Below, piece by piece: positions 17,920 to 26,321 of a stretch of DNA of 64,000 nt. Under the pieces are notes generated by a model. It was given only the letters and a program-made list of their open reading frames with translations. It made no database searches and was not told where the DNA came from. Each line of letters opens with the position of its first letter. Position 1 is the stretch's first letter. The position numbers were made by a program, and so were the translations under genes. The stretch is from Kitasatospora sp. MAP12-44 (GTDB lineage: Bacteria; Actinomycetota; Actinomycetes; Streptomycetales; Streptomycetaceae): contig NZ_JARZAE010000004.1 in the NCBI RefSeq assembly GCF_029892095.1, positions 7,936,001 through 8,000,000 of the forward strand, read 5' to 3'.

Positions 17920-17937
17920 CTTACGGAAGTCGTACGG
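17920..17937 (+). promoter_or_regulatory. Response-regulator box 1 with leaderless promoter of the GT87 gene
   Basis: CTTACGGAAGTCGTACGG holds two TACGG half-sites 11 bp apart, as OmpR-type regulators prefer. It is identical over 18 nt to the box at 21737. The box ends 50 nt before the GTG start. CAGGGT (17975-17980) is the matching -10, exactly 6 nt before the start codon. Confidence 0.6.
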
Positions 17938-17986
17938 ACGTAGCAGCGACCCCTGAACCCGCCGACCCGGGTGGCAGGGTGGCGGG

Positions 17987-19426
17987 GTGTCCGGTACCCG
18001 ATCCACTCGATCCACTCGATCCACCTGGTTCTGCCTCGCCGCCCTGAGCGCGCTCACCGCGGCGCTGGCCCTGACGTTCACCGGCGGCGGCACGCTGGGG
18101 CAGAAAGGTCCGCTCTACCTCTGGTACCCGGCGGACCTGGCCCTCTTCGCCCTCGCCCTGCTGACGCTGCGCCGGGTGCCCGCGCGGCGGGTGGCGGGGC
18201 TGGTGCTGCTGGGCAGCGTCGCGGTGGCCGCCTCCGGTCTGCTGGCCGCGCCGCGGACCAGCGACGACGCCTACCGCTACCTCTGGGACGGGCAGGTGCA
18301 GGTCGCCGGCACCTCCCCGTACGCCTATCCGCCGGACGCGCCGCAGCTCGCCGCGCTGCGCGCGAAGGCCCCGGCGCTGTTCCCGCCGACCGGCGACTGC
18401 GTGGGCTGGGACCTGCGGCGGGCCGGGCCCGGCTTCTGCAGCCACGTCAACCGGCCTGCCGTGCCGACCATTTACCCGCCGGTCGCCGAAGCCTGGTTCG
18501 CCGGCCTCTACTTGGCGGGCCACGGGCACGGCGTGCGGGCGGCGCAGGTCGGCGGCGCGCTGCTCGCGGTCTCCACCACGGGCGCCTTGCTGTGGTTGCT
18601 GCCCGCCGAGCGCCGACGCCGCGCCGCGCTCTGGGGATGGTTCCCGGGAGTGGCGGTCTGGGCGGTCAACGACGCCCATGTGGACACCCTCGGCGCGCTG
18701 CTGATGGTGGTCGGCCTGGGTGTTGGTGCCCACAACCGACGCAGCCGGCGCGCGTGGTCCGGAGCCGCGCTGGGGGCCGCGGTGGCGGTGAAGCTGATCC
18801 CGGTGCTCGCGCTGCCCGGGGCGCTGTCCGGCCTGCTGGCGCGCGGCCGGGACACCCCGTGGGCCCGGCGGTTGGTGCTCCCGGCCGTCGCGCTGGGCGT
18901 CTTCGTGCTGAGCTACCTGCCCTACCTCGCGCTCTCCGGCAGCAAGGTGCTCGGCTTCCTGCCCGGCTACCTGCGCGAGGAGGGCTACGACCAGAGCCAG
19001 GTGCAGCGGTTCGCGCTGATCCGGCTGCTGCTGCCGGACTCACTGGCGGCCGTCGCGGCCGGCGCGCTGATCCTCGCGGCGGCGCTGTATGTGCTGCGCC
19101 GGGGCGACCCCGACCGGCCGTGGCGCGGCGCGCTGCTGGTCACCGGCACGGCGCTGCTGGCCCTGACGCCCGCCTACCCCTGGTACGGGCTGCTGGTGGT
19201 GGCCCTGGTCGGGCTGGACGGCCGTTGGGAGTGGCTGGCCGTGCCGGCCGCCGGCCAGGTGCAGTACCTGCTCGGCGGAGACGCCCAACAGCCCGCCTAC
19301 GCCGCCGCGCTGGGCCTGGTGCTGGCGGGCGCGGCGGTCCGCCGGTGGTCTCGGCCCGATCTCTCGGGTCCGCCCCGACCGGTCTCTGTCAGGCTGGCGG
19401 GTCCTCCAGCCGGAAGCCGACCTTGA
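17987..19426 (+). CDS. GT87-type polyprenyl-phosphate-mannose-dependent mannosyltransferase (DUF2029)
   Basis: 479-aa polytopic membrane protein with about 10-12 predicted helices. Extracytoplasmic loops contain DDAYRYLWDGQVQVAG and YPPVAEAWF, the acidic and proline motifs of GT-C fold mannosyltransferases that use polyprenyl-phosphate sugar donors. The N-terminus begins with three RST repeats from a 9-bp DNA repeat. Start GTG at 17987 is 6 nt after a -10-like hexamer, implying a leaderless message. Its 3' end overlaps the convergent dodecin gene by 38 bp. Probably builds a cell-envelope glycan with the neighbouring glycosyltransferase and epimerase (inference). Confidence 0.85.
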   Translation: MSGTRSTRSTRSTWFCLAALSALTAALALTFTGGGTLGQKGPLYLWYPADLALFALALLTLRRVPARRVAGLVLLGSVAVAASGLLAAPRTSDDAYRYLWDGQVQVAGTSPYAYPPDAPQLAALRAKAPALFPPTGDCVGWDLRRAGPGFCSHVNRPAVPTIYPPVAEAWFAGLYLAGHGHGVRAAQVGGALLAVSTTGALLWLLPAERRRRAALWGWFPGVAVWAVNDAHVDTLGALLMVVGLGVGAHNRRSRRAWSGAALGAAVAVKLIPVLALPGALSGLLARGRDTPWARRLVLPAVALGVFVLSYLPYLALSGSKVLGFLPGYLREEGYDQSQVQRFALIRLLLPDSLAAVAAGALILAAALYVLRRGDPDRPWRGALLVTGTALLALTPAYPWYGLLVVALVGLDGRWEWLAVPAAGQVQYLLGGDAQQPAYAAALGLVLAGAAVRRWSRPDLSGPPRPVSVRLAGPPAGSRP

Positions 19427-19607
19427 CGGTCACCTGGAAGTGCCCGATCACCCCGTTCTCGACATGTCCGCGCACCCCCACCACCTCGAACCAGTCGACA
19501 TTGCGCAGGGTCTGCGACGCGCGCGTCAGGGCGTTGCGGATCGCGGCGTCGGTGCCCTCGTGGGACGTCCCGACGATCTCGGTCACCCGGTAGGTGTGCT
19601 CGGACAT
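19389..19607 (-). CDS. Dodecin family flavin-binding protein
   Basis: 72-aa protein matching the dodecin family in length and sequence (HTYRVTEIVGTSHEG, NVDWFEVVGVRGHVENG). Dodecins assemble into hollow dodecamers that store or buffer FMN/riboflavin or bind CoA. The Trp in NVDWFEV is the residue that stacks on the flavin in bacterial dodecins. The start at 19607 gives the normal family N-terminus. The gene overlaps the 3' end of the convergent GT87 gene by 38 bp. Confidence 0.93.
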   Translation of the reverse strand: MSEHTYRVTEIVGTSHEGTDAAIRNALTRASQTLRNVDWFEVVGVRGHVENGVIGHFQVTVKVGFRLEDPPA

Positions 19608-19686
19608 GGCGGCCTCCAGCGCTGGGTTGCTGCTGCTTCTCCCCTCCACCGTGAGGCATCGCGCGGCGACCCGCGCGCCGGGCGGG

Positions 19687-20364
19687 TCAGCGGCGCAGCG
19701 CCACGAAGCAGCGCCCGTCGACACTCCACCGCTCGTGCTCCGACAGCCCGGCGGCGGCCGCCCAGCGCACCGCGGCCGCCGCGTCCAGCCGGGCCCAGCG
19801 GAACGGCGGCCCGCACCGCCCGGTGGCGTCCTCCACCTGGACGGTCACCCGTTCGTCCGCCGCGGCCGGCTCGACCTCGGCCAGCAGCGTGCCGCCGGGG
19901 GCCAGCAGTTCGGCGGCGCGGGCCAGCAGGGCGGCCGGATCGCCGCCGATGCCCAGGTTGCCGTCCGCGAGCAGGGCGGTGCCCCAACGGCCCTCGCCGG
20001 GCAGCCGCTCGAAGACCGAGCGGCAGATCGCCGCGCCGCCCAGCCGACGGGTGCGGGTGACCGCCGCCCTGGTGACGTCGACGCCCAGCGCGGGCAGGCC
20101 GAGCGCCAGCAGCTCGGTGACCAGCCGCCCCGGCCCGCAGCCGATGTCCAGCGCCGGGCGCCCGGCGACCAGGCAGCGCAGCAGCAGGCTGCGGTCGGCC
20201 GCGTCAGGCGGCGCGCACCAGCGCTCGACGTCCAGCCGGTGGCGTCCGCCGTCGGCGCGGCGCAGCCAGAGCGGTCCGCGTCCGGTGCGCATCGCCTCGG
20301 CGAACGGGTCGTCGCTCCATGGGCGGTTGGTAGGGCGAGTGGCGGTGCTCTGGAGCAGGCTCAC
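19687..20364 (-). CDS. Class I SAM-dependent methyltransferase
   Basis: 225-aa methyltransferase with SAM motif I ALDIGCGPGRLV and an acidic residue at the end of strand 2 (GVDVT). The preceding segment FAEAMRTGRGPLWLRRADGG is typical of the actinobacterial homologues that accompany a GT2/DUF2064 gene. GTG start, overlapping the glycosyltransferase stop by 4 nt (GTGA), so the two are one translational unit. The substrate may be the product of the glycosyltransferase; not determinable from sequence. Confidence 0.85.
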   Translation of the reverse strand: MSLLQSTATRPTNRPWSDDPFAEAMRTGRGPLWLRRADGGRHRLDVERWCAPPDAADRSLLLRCLVAGRPALDIGCGPGRLVTELLALGLPALGVDVTRAAVTRTRRLGGAAICRSVFERLPGEGRWGTALLADGNLGIGGDPAALLARAAELLAPGGTLLAEVEPAAADERVTVQVEDATGRCGPPFRWARLDAAAAVRWAAAAGLSEHERWSVDGRCFVALRR

Positions 20365-21689
20365 CCGGTCACCGCGGCACGCTGGGTGACCTCGCGCCAG
20401 CAGGCCGCGAACCGGCCGGCCGGAGCCTGGGCGGCGACCTGGCGGGCGTCCGCCGCGGTGTCCACGTCGGTCAGCTCGGGCAGCCGGTGGACGCGCAACC
20501 CGGCGTCGGCGAGCCGCTGGAGCAGTGCTTCGCCGGTGTGCGGGGTGGACATCGGCACGCCCATCAGCAGCCGTCCGGCCAGCTCCGCGCTCGGCCGGGC
20601 CAGGCCCAGCGCCCAGAACCCGCCGTCCGCCGCCGGCCCGTACCAGGCGTCGGCGCCGCGGCGCTCGGCAGCCGAGAGCGGGGCGGCCAGCGCCTGGGCG
20701 CTCAGCTGCGGGGTGTCCATGCCGACCAGCAGGGCCGGTGCACCGGCCGGGGCGTGCCCGAAGGCGGCGGTGAGGCGGGCGTCCAGCCCGCCGCCCACCT
20801 GTGGCACCACCTGCCAGCCGGGCGGCAGCCACCGGCCGGGCGCGCCGTCCAGCACCAGCAGCCGCCGCCCGGCCGGGACGGTGCCCAGCGTGTGCAGGGT
20901 GTCCGCGAGCGCTGCCTCGGCCAGCGCGGCGGCCTGCTGCGGGCTGTACGGCGGGGTCAGCCGGGTCTTCACCCGTCCGGCCACCGGCGCCTTGGCGATC
21001 ACCAGCAGGGTCGGCGGCGGCGAGGCCAGCACCGCCCGCATGTCCTGGACGGCCTGCCGGGTGCCGCGCAGCGTCCCGGTGACCTTGGAGCGTCCGGCCC
21101 GCGGGCGGTAGGTGACGTCCACCTCGGCGATCCGCATCCCGGCGGCGGAGGCGGTCAGCACCATCTCCAGCGGATAGCCCGAGCGGCGGTCGCCCAGGCC
21201 GAGCGCCAGCAGCCGCTCGCGCCGGGCCGCGCGCATCGGGCCCAGATCGTGCAGCGGAGCGCCGGTACGGGCGCGCAGCCGCCCGGCGAGCACGGCGTTG
21301 GCCAGCCGGGCATGCGCAGGCCAGGCGCCCAGCGCGGTCGGCCGGCGGCGGCCGAGCACCAGCTCCGCCGTGCCGGCCAGCACCGGGTCCACCACGCGTG
21401 CCAGCTCGGCCGGGTCGAGTGAGCCGTCGCAGTCCAGGAAGCAGACCACCTCGGCGGTGGCGGCCAGCAACCCGGTGTGGCAGGCGGCGCCGAAGCCGCG
21501 GCGCGGTTCGTGCACCACGGTGGCGCCGAGCGAGCGGGCCAGCTCGGCGGAGCCGTCGCGCGAGCCGTTGTCGACGACGACGGCACGCCAGCCCGGCGGG
21601 ATCCGGTCGAGCACCCAGGGCAGCGCGGCCGCCTCGTCCAGACACGGCAGGACGACATCGACGGAGGGATGGAGGGGAGTTGTGGTCAC
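20361..21689 (-). CDS. GT2 glycosyltransferase fused to DUF2064 nucleotidyltransferase-like domain
   Basis: Two-domain protein. Residues 1-220 form a family 2 glycosyltransferase (VDVVLPCLDEA, VVVDNGSRDGS, FLDCDGSLD as the DxD-type site). Residues about 225-430 form a DUF2064/TIGR04282 domain (LLVIAKAPVAGRVKTRL; GMDTPQL), an NTP-transferase-like fold. The fusion suggests synthesis and transfer of an activated sugar in one polypeptide. I chose GTG 21689 because the family begins near TPLHPSVDVVLPCL and a TAGCGT -10 (21697-21702, minus) lies 7 nt upstream; GTG 21713 is the alternative start. Confidence 0.85.
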   Translation of the reverse strand: MTTTPLHPSVDVVLPCLDEAAALPWVLDRIPPGWRAVVVDNGSRDGSAELARSLGATVVHEPRRGFGAACHTGLLAATAEVVCFLDCDGSLDPAELARVVDPVLAGTAELVLGRRRPTALGAWPAHARLANAVLAGRLRARTGAPLHDLGPMRAARRERLLALGLGDRRSGYPLEMVLTASAAGMRIAEVDVTYRPRAGRSKVTGTLRGTRQAVQDMRAVLASPPPTLLVIAKAPVAGRVKTRLTPPYSPQQAAALAEAALADTLHTLGTVPAGRRLLVLDGAPGRWLPPGWQVVPQVGGGLDARLTAAFGHAPAGAPALLVGMDTPQLSAQALAAPLSAAERRGADAWYGPAADGGFWALGLARPSAELAGRLLMGVPMSTPHTGEALLQRLADAGLRVHRLPELTDVDTAADARQVAAQAPAGRFAACWREVTQRAAVTG

Positions 21690-21736
21690 GCTCTTCACGC
21701 TACGCACGGTCACCGCCCGCGAGGAGGTACCGGCAC

Positions 21737-21754
21737 CTTACGGAAGTCGTACGG
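21737..21754 (+). promoter_or_regulatory. Response-regulator box 2, leaderless promoter of the two-component operon
   Basis: CTTACGGAAGTCGTACGG, identical over 18 nt to the box at 17920. It ends 49 nt before the response regulator GTG. TATGCT (21791-21796) is the -10, 6 nt before the GTG, so the transcript is probably leaderless. The position suggests autoregulation, and perhaps control of the divergent GT2 operon. Confidence 0.6.
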
Positions 21755-21802
21755 GGAACCGGCTGCTCTGTTCGGGAGAGCTGCGCTCCTTATGCTCAAG
21801 GG

Positions 21803-22570
21803 GTGACAGAAACGACTCCGACCCCCGCGCCGTCGGCCGCCCGTGTGCTGGTGGTCGACGACGACCCGACCGTCGCCGAGGTGGTCACCGGCTACCTGCT
21901 GCGCGCCGGTTACGCCGTGGACCGGGCCGCCGACGGCCACGAGGCGCTGGAGCGGGCCGCGGCCGGGCGCCCCGACCTGGTGGTACTCGACCTGATGCTG
22001 CCCGGCATCGACGGCCTGGAGGTCTGCCGCCGGCTGCGGGCGTCCGGCGCCGGACCCGCGGTGGTGATGCTCACCGCCAAGGGTGAGGAGTCCGACCGGA
22101 TCCTCGGCCTGGAGCTGGGCGCGGACGACTACGTCACCAAGCCCTTCAGCCCGCGCGAGCTGGTGCTGCGGATCCAGTCGGTGCTGCGCCGGCACACCGC
22201 CCCGGCGCCGGGCCCGGGTACCGCGCTGCTGCGCGCCGGTGACCTCACCCTCGACCCGCAGGCCCGGCGGGCCTATCGCGGCGAGCGTGAGCTGTCGCTC
22301 ACCCTGCGGGAGTTCGATCTGCTGGCGTTCATGGCCAGGAACCCCGGCACGGCCTTCGGGCGGGAGGAGCTGATGCACAAGGTCTGGGGCTGGGACTTCG
22401 GCGACCTGTCCACCGTCACGGTCCACGTGCGGCGGCTGCGCGAGAAGGTCGAGGACGATCCGGCCGCGCCGGTGCTGATCAGCACGGTGTGGGGGGTCGG
22501 CTACCGCTTCGACCCGGTCGGCGTGCCGACCGTCGGAGTGGCTACCACGCAGGGGAGTGCGTCCGCGTGA
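21803..22570 (+). CDS. OmpR-family response regulator
   Basis: 255-aa regulator. The receiver domain (residues about 14-125) has VVDDDP acidic pocket, phospho-acceptor Asp in VVLDLMLPGIDG and the conserved Lys in YVTKPFS. The winged-helix DNA-binding domain (about 150-245) has LTLREFDLLAFMARNPG and WGVGYRF. It overlaps the histidine kinase start by 4 nt (GTGA). The 11-bp-spaced TACGG direct repeats at three local promoters are the expected kind of target. GTG start placed at the leaderless promoter. Confidence 0.94.
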   Translation: MTETTPTPAPSAARVLVVDDDPTVAEVVTGYLLRAGYAVDRAADGHEALERAAAGRPDLVVLDLMLPGIDGLEVCRRLRASGAGPAVVMLTAKGEESDRILGLELGADDYVTKPFSPRELVLRIQSVLRRHTAPAPGPGTALLRAGDLTLDPQARRAYRGERELSLTLREFDLLAFMARNPGTAFGREELMHKVWGWDFGDLSTVTVHVRRLREKVEDDPAAPVLISTVWGVGYRFDPVGVPTVGVATTQGSASA

Positions 22571-23745
22571 AGGACCTGCTGATGATCGCCCTGCTCGCGG
22601 CGCTCGGCACGAGTGCGGTCGGGATGGTGGGCTGGCCGGCCGTGTGGCTGCTGCGGCGGCGCTCGGTGGCGCTCTCGATCTTCGCCGTCGCGGCGGTTAC
22701 CGTGCTGGCGATGACCGCCGGCACCGTCGTGGTGGCCCATGCGATGTTCCTCTCCGACCACGACCTCGGCGTGGTGATAACGGTGCTCTGCATGGCCGCC
22801 GTCGTCTCACTGATCATCGCCGCCCTGCTCGGGAACCAGGTGGTGGCCGGCAGCAGGGCGTTGGCACTGGCGGCCCGAACGGTCGGCAGCGACGAGGGGT
22901 TTGCCGCGCCGACCGGTCCGCTCGGCTCCGAGATGGCCGAGCTGAGCGCCGAACTCGCGTCCACCAGCGCCCGGTTGGCCGAATCGCGGCAGCGCGAGAA
23001 GGCACTGGAGGCGTCCCGGCGCGAGCTGATCGCCTGGATCTCGCACGACCTGCGCACCCCGCTGGCGGGCCTGCGGGCGATGGCCGAGGCCCTGGAGGAC
23101 GGCGTCGCGGAGGACCCGGCCCGCTACCACGGCCGGATCCGCACCGAGGTGGACCGGTTGACCGGCATGGTCGACGACCTCTTCGAGCTCTCCCGCATCC
23201 AGGCCGGCGCGCTGACCCTCACGCTCTCCCGGATCTCGGTGTACGACCTGGTCGGCGACGCCATAGCGGGTGCCTATCCGCTGGCCCGCGAGCGCGGGGT
23301 GCACCTGAGTGGCGAGCAGGTCGAGCCGGCCCCCGTCGAGGTGGACAGCCGGGAGATCACCCGGGTGCTGGGCAACCTGCTGATCAACGCGATCCGCTCG
23401 ACCCCGCAGGACGGCGTGGTCGCGGTGGCGGCCCGGCGTGAGGCGGGCGAGGTGGTGCTCTCGGTCACCGACGGCTGCGGTGGGATCCCCGAGCACGACC
23501 TGCACCGGGTCTTCGAGACCGGCTGGCGCGGCGGCAGCGCCCGCACCCCGCGCCAGGCGCGTCCGATCAGCGGCGTGGCGGGCGGCTCGGCGATCCAGCA
23601 CCACGGGGACACCGGCGCGGGGCTCGGCCTGGCGATCGTGCGCGGCATCGTGGAGGCGCACGCCGGGCGGGCGTCGGTGCGCAACGTCAGCGGCGGCTGC
23701 TGCTTCGAGATCGCGCTACCGGCGGCCCAGGCCTCGCTGGCCTGA
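22567..23745 (+). CDS. Sensor histidine kinase, HAMP type
   Basis: 392-aa membrane kinase with two N-terminal helices (about residues 3-28 and 35-60, with a third hydrophobic stretch near 65-90), a HAMP-like linker, a HisKA dimerisation domain with phospho-acceptor SHDLRTPLAGL, and a HATPase domain with N-box NLLINAI, G1 VTDGCGGIP and G2 GAGLGLAIV. Little extracytoplasmic sequence, so it probably senses signals in the membrane. It pairs with the response regulator by GTGA overlap. The last 30 bp overlap the 3' end of the convergent monooxygenase. Confidence 0.93.
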   Translation: MKDLLMIALLAALGTSAVGMVGWPAVWLLRRRSVALSIFAVAAVTVLAMTAGTVVVAHAMFLSDHDLGVVITVLCMAAVVSLIIAALLGNQVVAGSRALALAARTVGSDEGFAAPTGPLGSEMAELSAELASTSARLAESRQREKALEASRRELIAWISHDLRTPLAGLRAMAEALEDGVAEDPARYHGRIRTEVDRLTGMVDDLFELSRIQAGALTLTLSRISVYDLVGDAIAGAYPLARERGVHLSGEQVEPAPVEVDSREITRVLGNLLINAIRSTPQDGVVAVAARREAGEVVLSVTDGCGGIPEHDLHRVFETGWRGGSARTPRQARPISGVAGGSAIQHHGDTGAGLGLAIVRGIVEAHAGRASVRNVSGGCCFEIALPAAQASLA

Positions 23746-25320
23746 CTGCTGTGGCGTCGGCTGCGCGGGCAGGGGTGTGGGGCCGGTCGGTGCGTGGCAG
23801 GTGTAGGGGGCGGGGTCGAAGCGGCTCAGTTGCCGGATGAGCCGCCCGGTGGACCAGGGCCAGGCGAAGGTGTTGCGGCCGCCGGGGCTGAAGTAGTAGC
23901 TGGTGCAGCCGCCGGAGTTGTAGACGGTGGTCCGCAGCGCCTCCTGTACCGCCGTGTTGTGCGCGGCCTGGGCGTCCGGCCGGACCTCCAGGGCGTGCTG
24001 GCCGGGTCGGTCGAGGTGGGCCAGAACGGCGGTGAGGTAGGTCAGTTGGGCTTCCAGGACGGTGATCGCGGAGGTGGAGCCGCCGAGCAGGTTGGGCCCC
24101 AGCAGCAGGAAGAGGTTGGGGAAACCGCTGACGGTCGTGCCCAGATACGCCTGCGGCCCGCCGTCCCAGGCCTCCTGCAGAGTCCGGCCGTCGAGGCCGT
24201 GCAGACTGCGGGCCAGCGGGAGTTCGCCCATGCGGAAGCCGGTGGCCATGATGAGCACATCGGCCTGGACCGAAGTGCCGTCGGCGCCGACGATCTCGTT
24301 GCCGCGTACGGCCGTCACGGCGGTGGGGTGCAGACGGACGTGCGGTCGGGTCAGGGCGCGGTAGAAGGTGCTGGAGGTCAGCAGTCGCTTGCAGCCCAGC
24401 CGGTAGCCCGGGGTGAGTGCCTGGCGCAGCTGTCGGTCGCGGACCGCGAGCCGCAGGTAGGCGCGGGCTCCGAGCTCGAGCAGACGGGCGAGCCGAGGGT
24501 GGCGAAAGGCGTAGGTGAAGCCCTCCTGCAGGGTGTACTGCCCGGCGCGCAGAGCCGCGCGGGAACCGGGCAGGCGGTCCAGGAGCCGGTTGACCGTCGC
24601 AGGTACCGGTAGGTCGGGTTTGGGCAGCACCCACTGGGCGGTTCGCTGGAAGAGGTGCACGGCCGCCGCGCGGGCCGCGATGGCCGGGACGACCTGGACG
24701 GCGGAGGCGCCGCCGCCCACCACGGCCACGCGACGCCCCGTCAGGTCGAGGCTGTCGTCCCACCGTGCGGTGTGGAGCACGGGCCCGTCGAACTCCTCGA
24801 TCCCGGGGACGTCGAGCCGGCGCGGGACGTGCCACGGCCCGGTGGCCAGGACCAGGACCGCAGCGCTGTAGGGTCCGTCGCTGGTCTCGATCAGCCAGCG
24901 CCCGGCCGTCGGATCCCAGCGGGCCTCCCGCACCTGCACTCCGCAGCGCAGGACTTCGTCGAGGCGGTACCGTTCGGCCGTCGTCCGCAGGTAGGTGTGG
25001 ATCTCCCGCTGCCCGGCGAAGACCCTGCTCCAGGCGGTGTCCGGGGTGAACGAGTAGCTGTACAGCGTTGAGGGCACGTCGCAGGCGCAGCCCGGATAGG
25101 TGTTCTCCCGCCAGGTGCCGCCGAGTTGCGACTCCTTCTCCAGGATGAGTAGGTCGTGGAACCCGGCCCTGCGCAGTCGGATGGCGGCGCCGATGCCGGA
25201 GAATCCCGCTCCGACGACCACGACGCGCACGTCCTTGCGGGGCTGTGCGGACTGGACTGGCTGTGCGGACTGGGCCGGCTGTGCGGACTGGGCCGGCTGT
25301 GTGGCCTGGGCAGGAATCAC
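23716..25320 (-). CDS. Type I Baeyer-Villiger flavin monooxygenase
   Basis: 534-aa flavoprotein inserting oxygen next to a ketone, using NADPH. It has two Rossmann motifs, GAGFSGIGAA (FAD) and GGGASAVQ (NADPH). Between them lies the BVMO fingerprint FDGPVLHTARWD, which fits FxGxxxHxxxW(P/D), so this is a genuine type I enzyme. The N-terminus has a QSAQPAQ-type repeat (18-bp DNA repeats, about 25243-25310) absent from the family, so a later start near the RVVVVGAG segment is possible. GTG start at 25320. Convergent overlap of 30 bp with the kinase. Substrate unknown. Confidence 0.9.
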   Translation of the reverse strand: MIPAQATQPAQSAQPAQSAQPVQSAQPRKDVRVVVVGAGFSGIGAAIRLRRAGFHDLLILEKESQLGGTWRENTYPGCACDVPSTLYSYSFTPDTAWSRVFAGQREIHTYLRTTAERYRLDEVLRCGVQVREARWDPTAGRWLIETSDGPYSAAVLVLATGPWHVPRRLDVPGIEEFDGPVLHTARWDDSLDLTGRRVAVVGGGASAVQVVPAIAARAAAVHLFQRTAQWVLPKPDLPVPATVNRLLDRLPGSRAALRAGQYTLQEGFTYAFRHPRLARLLELGARAYLRLAVRDRQLRQALTPGYRLGCKRLLTSSTFYRALTRPHVRLHPTAVTAVRGNEIVGADGTSVQADVLIMATGFRMGELPLARSLHGLDGRTLQEAWDGGPQAYLGTTVSGFPNLFLLLGPNLLGGSTSAITVLEAQLTYLTAVLAHLDRPGQHALEVRPDAQAAHNTAVQEALRTTVYNSGGCTSYYFSPGGRNTFAWPWSTGRLIRQLSRFDPAPYTCHAPTGPTPLPAQPTPQQSGQRGLGRR

Positions 25321-25454
25321 AACTGAAGAACGCAGGACGAGGCCCGGAGGTCACCCTTGGTGTGCGAACCCGGAGCTTGTTTCCGACGGGCCGATGCCCG
25401 TAGCGTGCGAGCGGGCTCGTCCGACCGGGACGGGCGGCACGACCTGGGGGTGGC

Positions 25455-26312
25455 ATGGCACGCGCGCAGCTGGACGGCCTGGAGACGGAGTACGAGAGCT
25501 TCGGCAGCCCGGCGGACCCCGCGCTGCTGCTGATCGCCGGCATCGGATCGCAACTGACCTGGTGGCACACCGGGTTCTGCGAGCTGCTGGCGAACCGCGG
25601 CTACCACGTGCTGCGCTTCGACAACCGCGACAGCGGACTCACCGCGGCCGAGCACCGGCCCCCGCCGGTGCGTCCCGCCGGGGCGAGCCGGGCGCCCTAC
25701 CTGCTGGGCGACCTGGCGTCCGAGGCAGTGGGACTGCTGGACGCCCTGGGTATCCCGGCCGCGCACATGGTCGGTGCGTCGATGGGTGGGATGATCGCCC
25801 AGCAGCTGACGATCGATCACCCGGGCCGGGTGCTGAGCCTCTGCTCGCTGATGTCCCGGCCCGGCGACGGGGTCAGCGGCGACGCACAGAGCAAGGTCTA
25901 CGACGCCCTGCTGAGCCGGCCGGGCGAGGGGCGCGAGCGGGCGATCGAGGCCGGGGTCGCATTCGGCGAGATCATCGCCTCGCCGGACCACCCGCTCGAC
26001 CCGGCCGTGCGCCGCGCCGAGGTGGCGGCCGCATACGACCGCGCCTACCGCCCCGACGGGTTCATCCGCCAGCTGTCCGCGATCCACGGCTCGCCGGACC
26101 GTACCGACGGCCTGCGCTCGGTCACCGTGCCGACCCTGGTGGTGCACGGCGAGCAGGACCCGCTGATCGACCCGAGCGGTGGCCGGGCCACTGCCGCCGC
26201 CGTTCCCGGCGCGCGGCTGTGGCTGGTCCCGGGGATGGGACACGACCTGCCGCGGGCGCTCTGGCCGGCCCTGGTCGAGGCGATCGCGGACAACGCCGCG
26301 GACAGGCCCTAG
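25455..26312 (+). CDS. Alpha/beta hydrolase (RdmC/esterase-like)
   Basis: 285-aa alpha/beta hydrolase with nucleophile elbow GASMGG, acid HGEQDPL and histidine GMGHDLP. The oxyanion region is LLIAGIGSQLTWW, and RFDNRDSGLT is typical of the aclacinomycin methylesterase-like group common in actinomycetes. It is divergent from the Baeyer-Villiger monooxygenase across 134 bp, so it could hydrolyse the ester or lactone that enzyme makes (inference). Start ATG at 25455; it ends 9 bp before the convergent epimerase. Confidence 0.88.
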   Translation: MARAQLDGLETEYESFGSPADPALLLIAGIGSQLTWWHTGFCELLANRGYHVLRFDNRDSGLTAAEHRPPPVRPAGASRAPYLLGDLASEAVGLLDALGIPAAHMVGASMGGMIAQQLTIDHPGRVLSLCSLMSRPGDGVSGDAQSKVYDALLSRPGEGRERAIEAGVAFGEIIASPDHPLDPAVRRAEVAAAYDRAYRPDGFIRQLSAIHGSPDRTDGLRSVTVPTLVVHGEQDPLIDPSGGRATAAAVPGARLWLVPGMGHDLPRALWPALVEAIADNAADRP

Positions 26313-26321
26313 CCGCTCCGC

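Noticed and set aside
25243..25310. CRISPR-like repeats at the monooxygenase N-terminus
   Set aside because: 18-bp contiguous tandem repeats without spacers, inside a coding frame (QSAQPAQ units).
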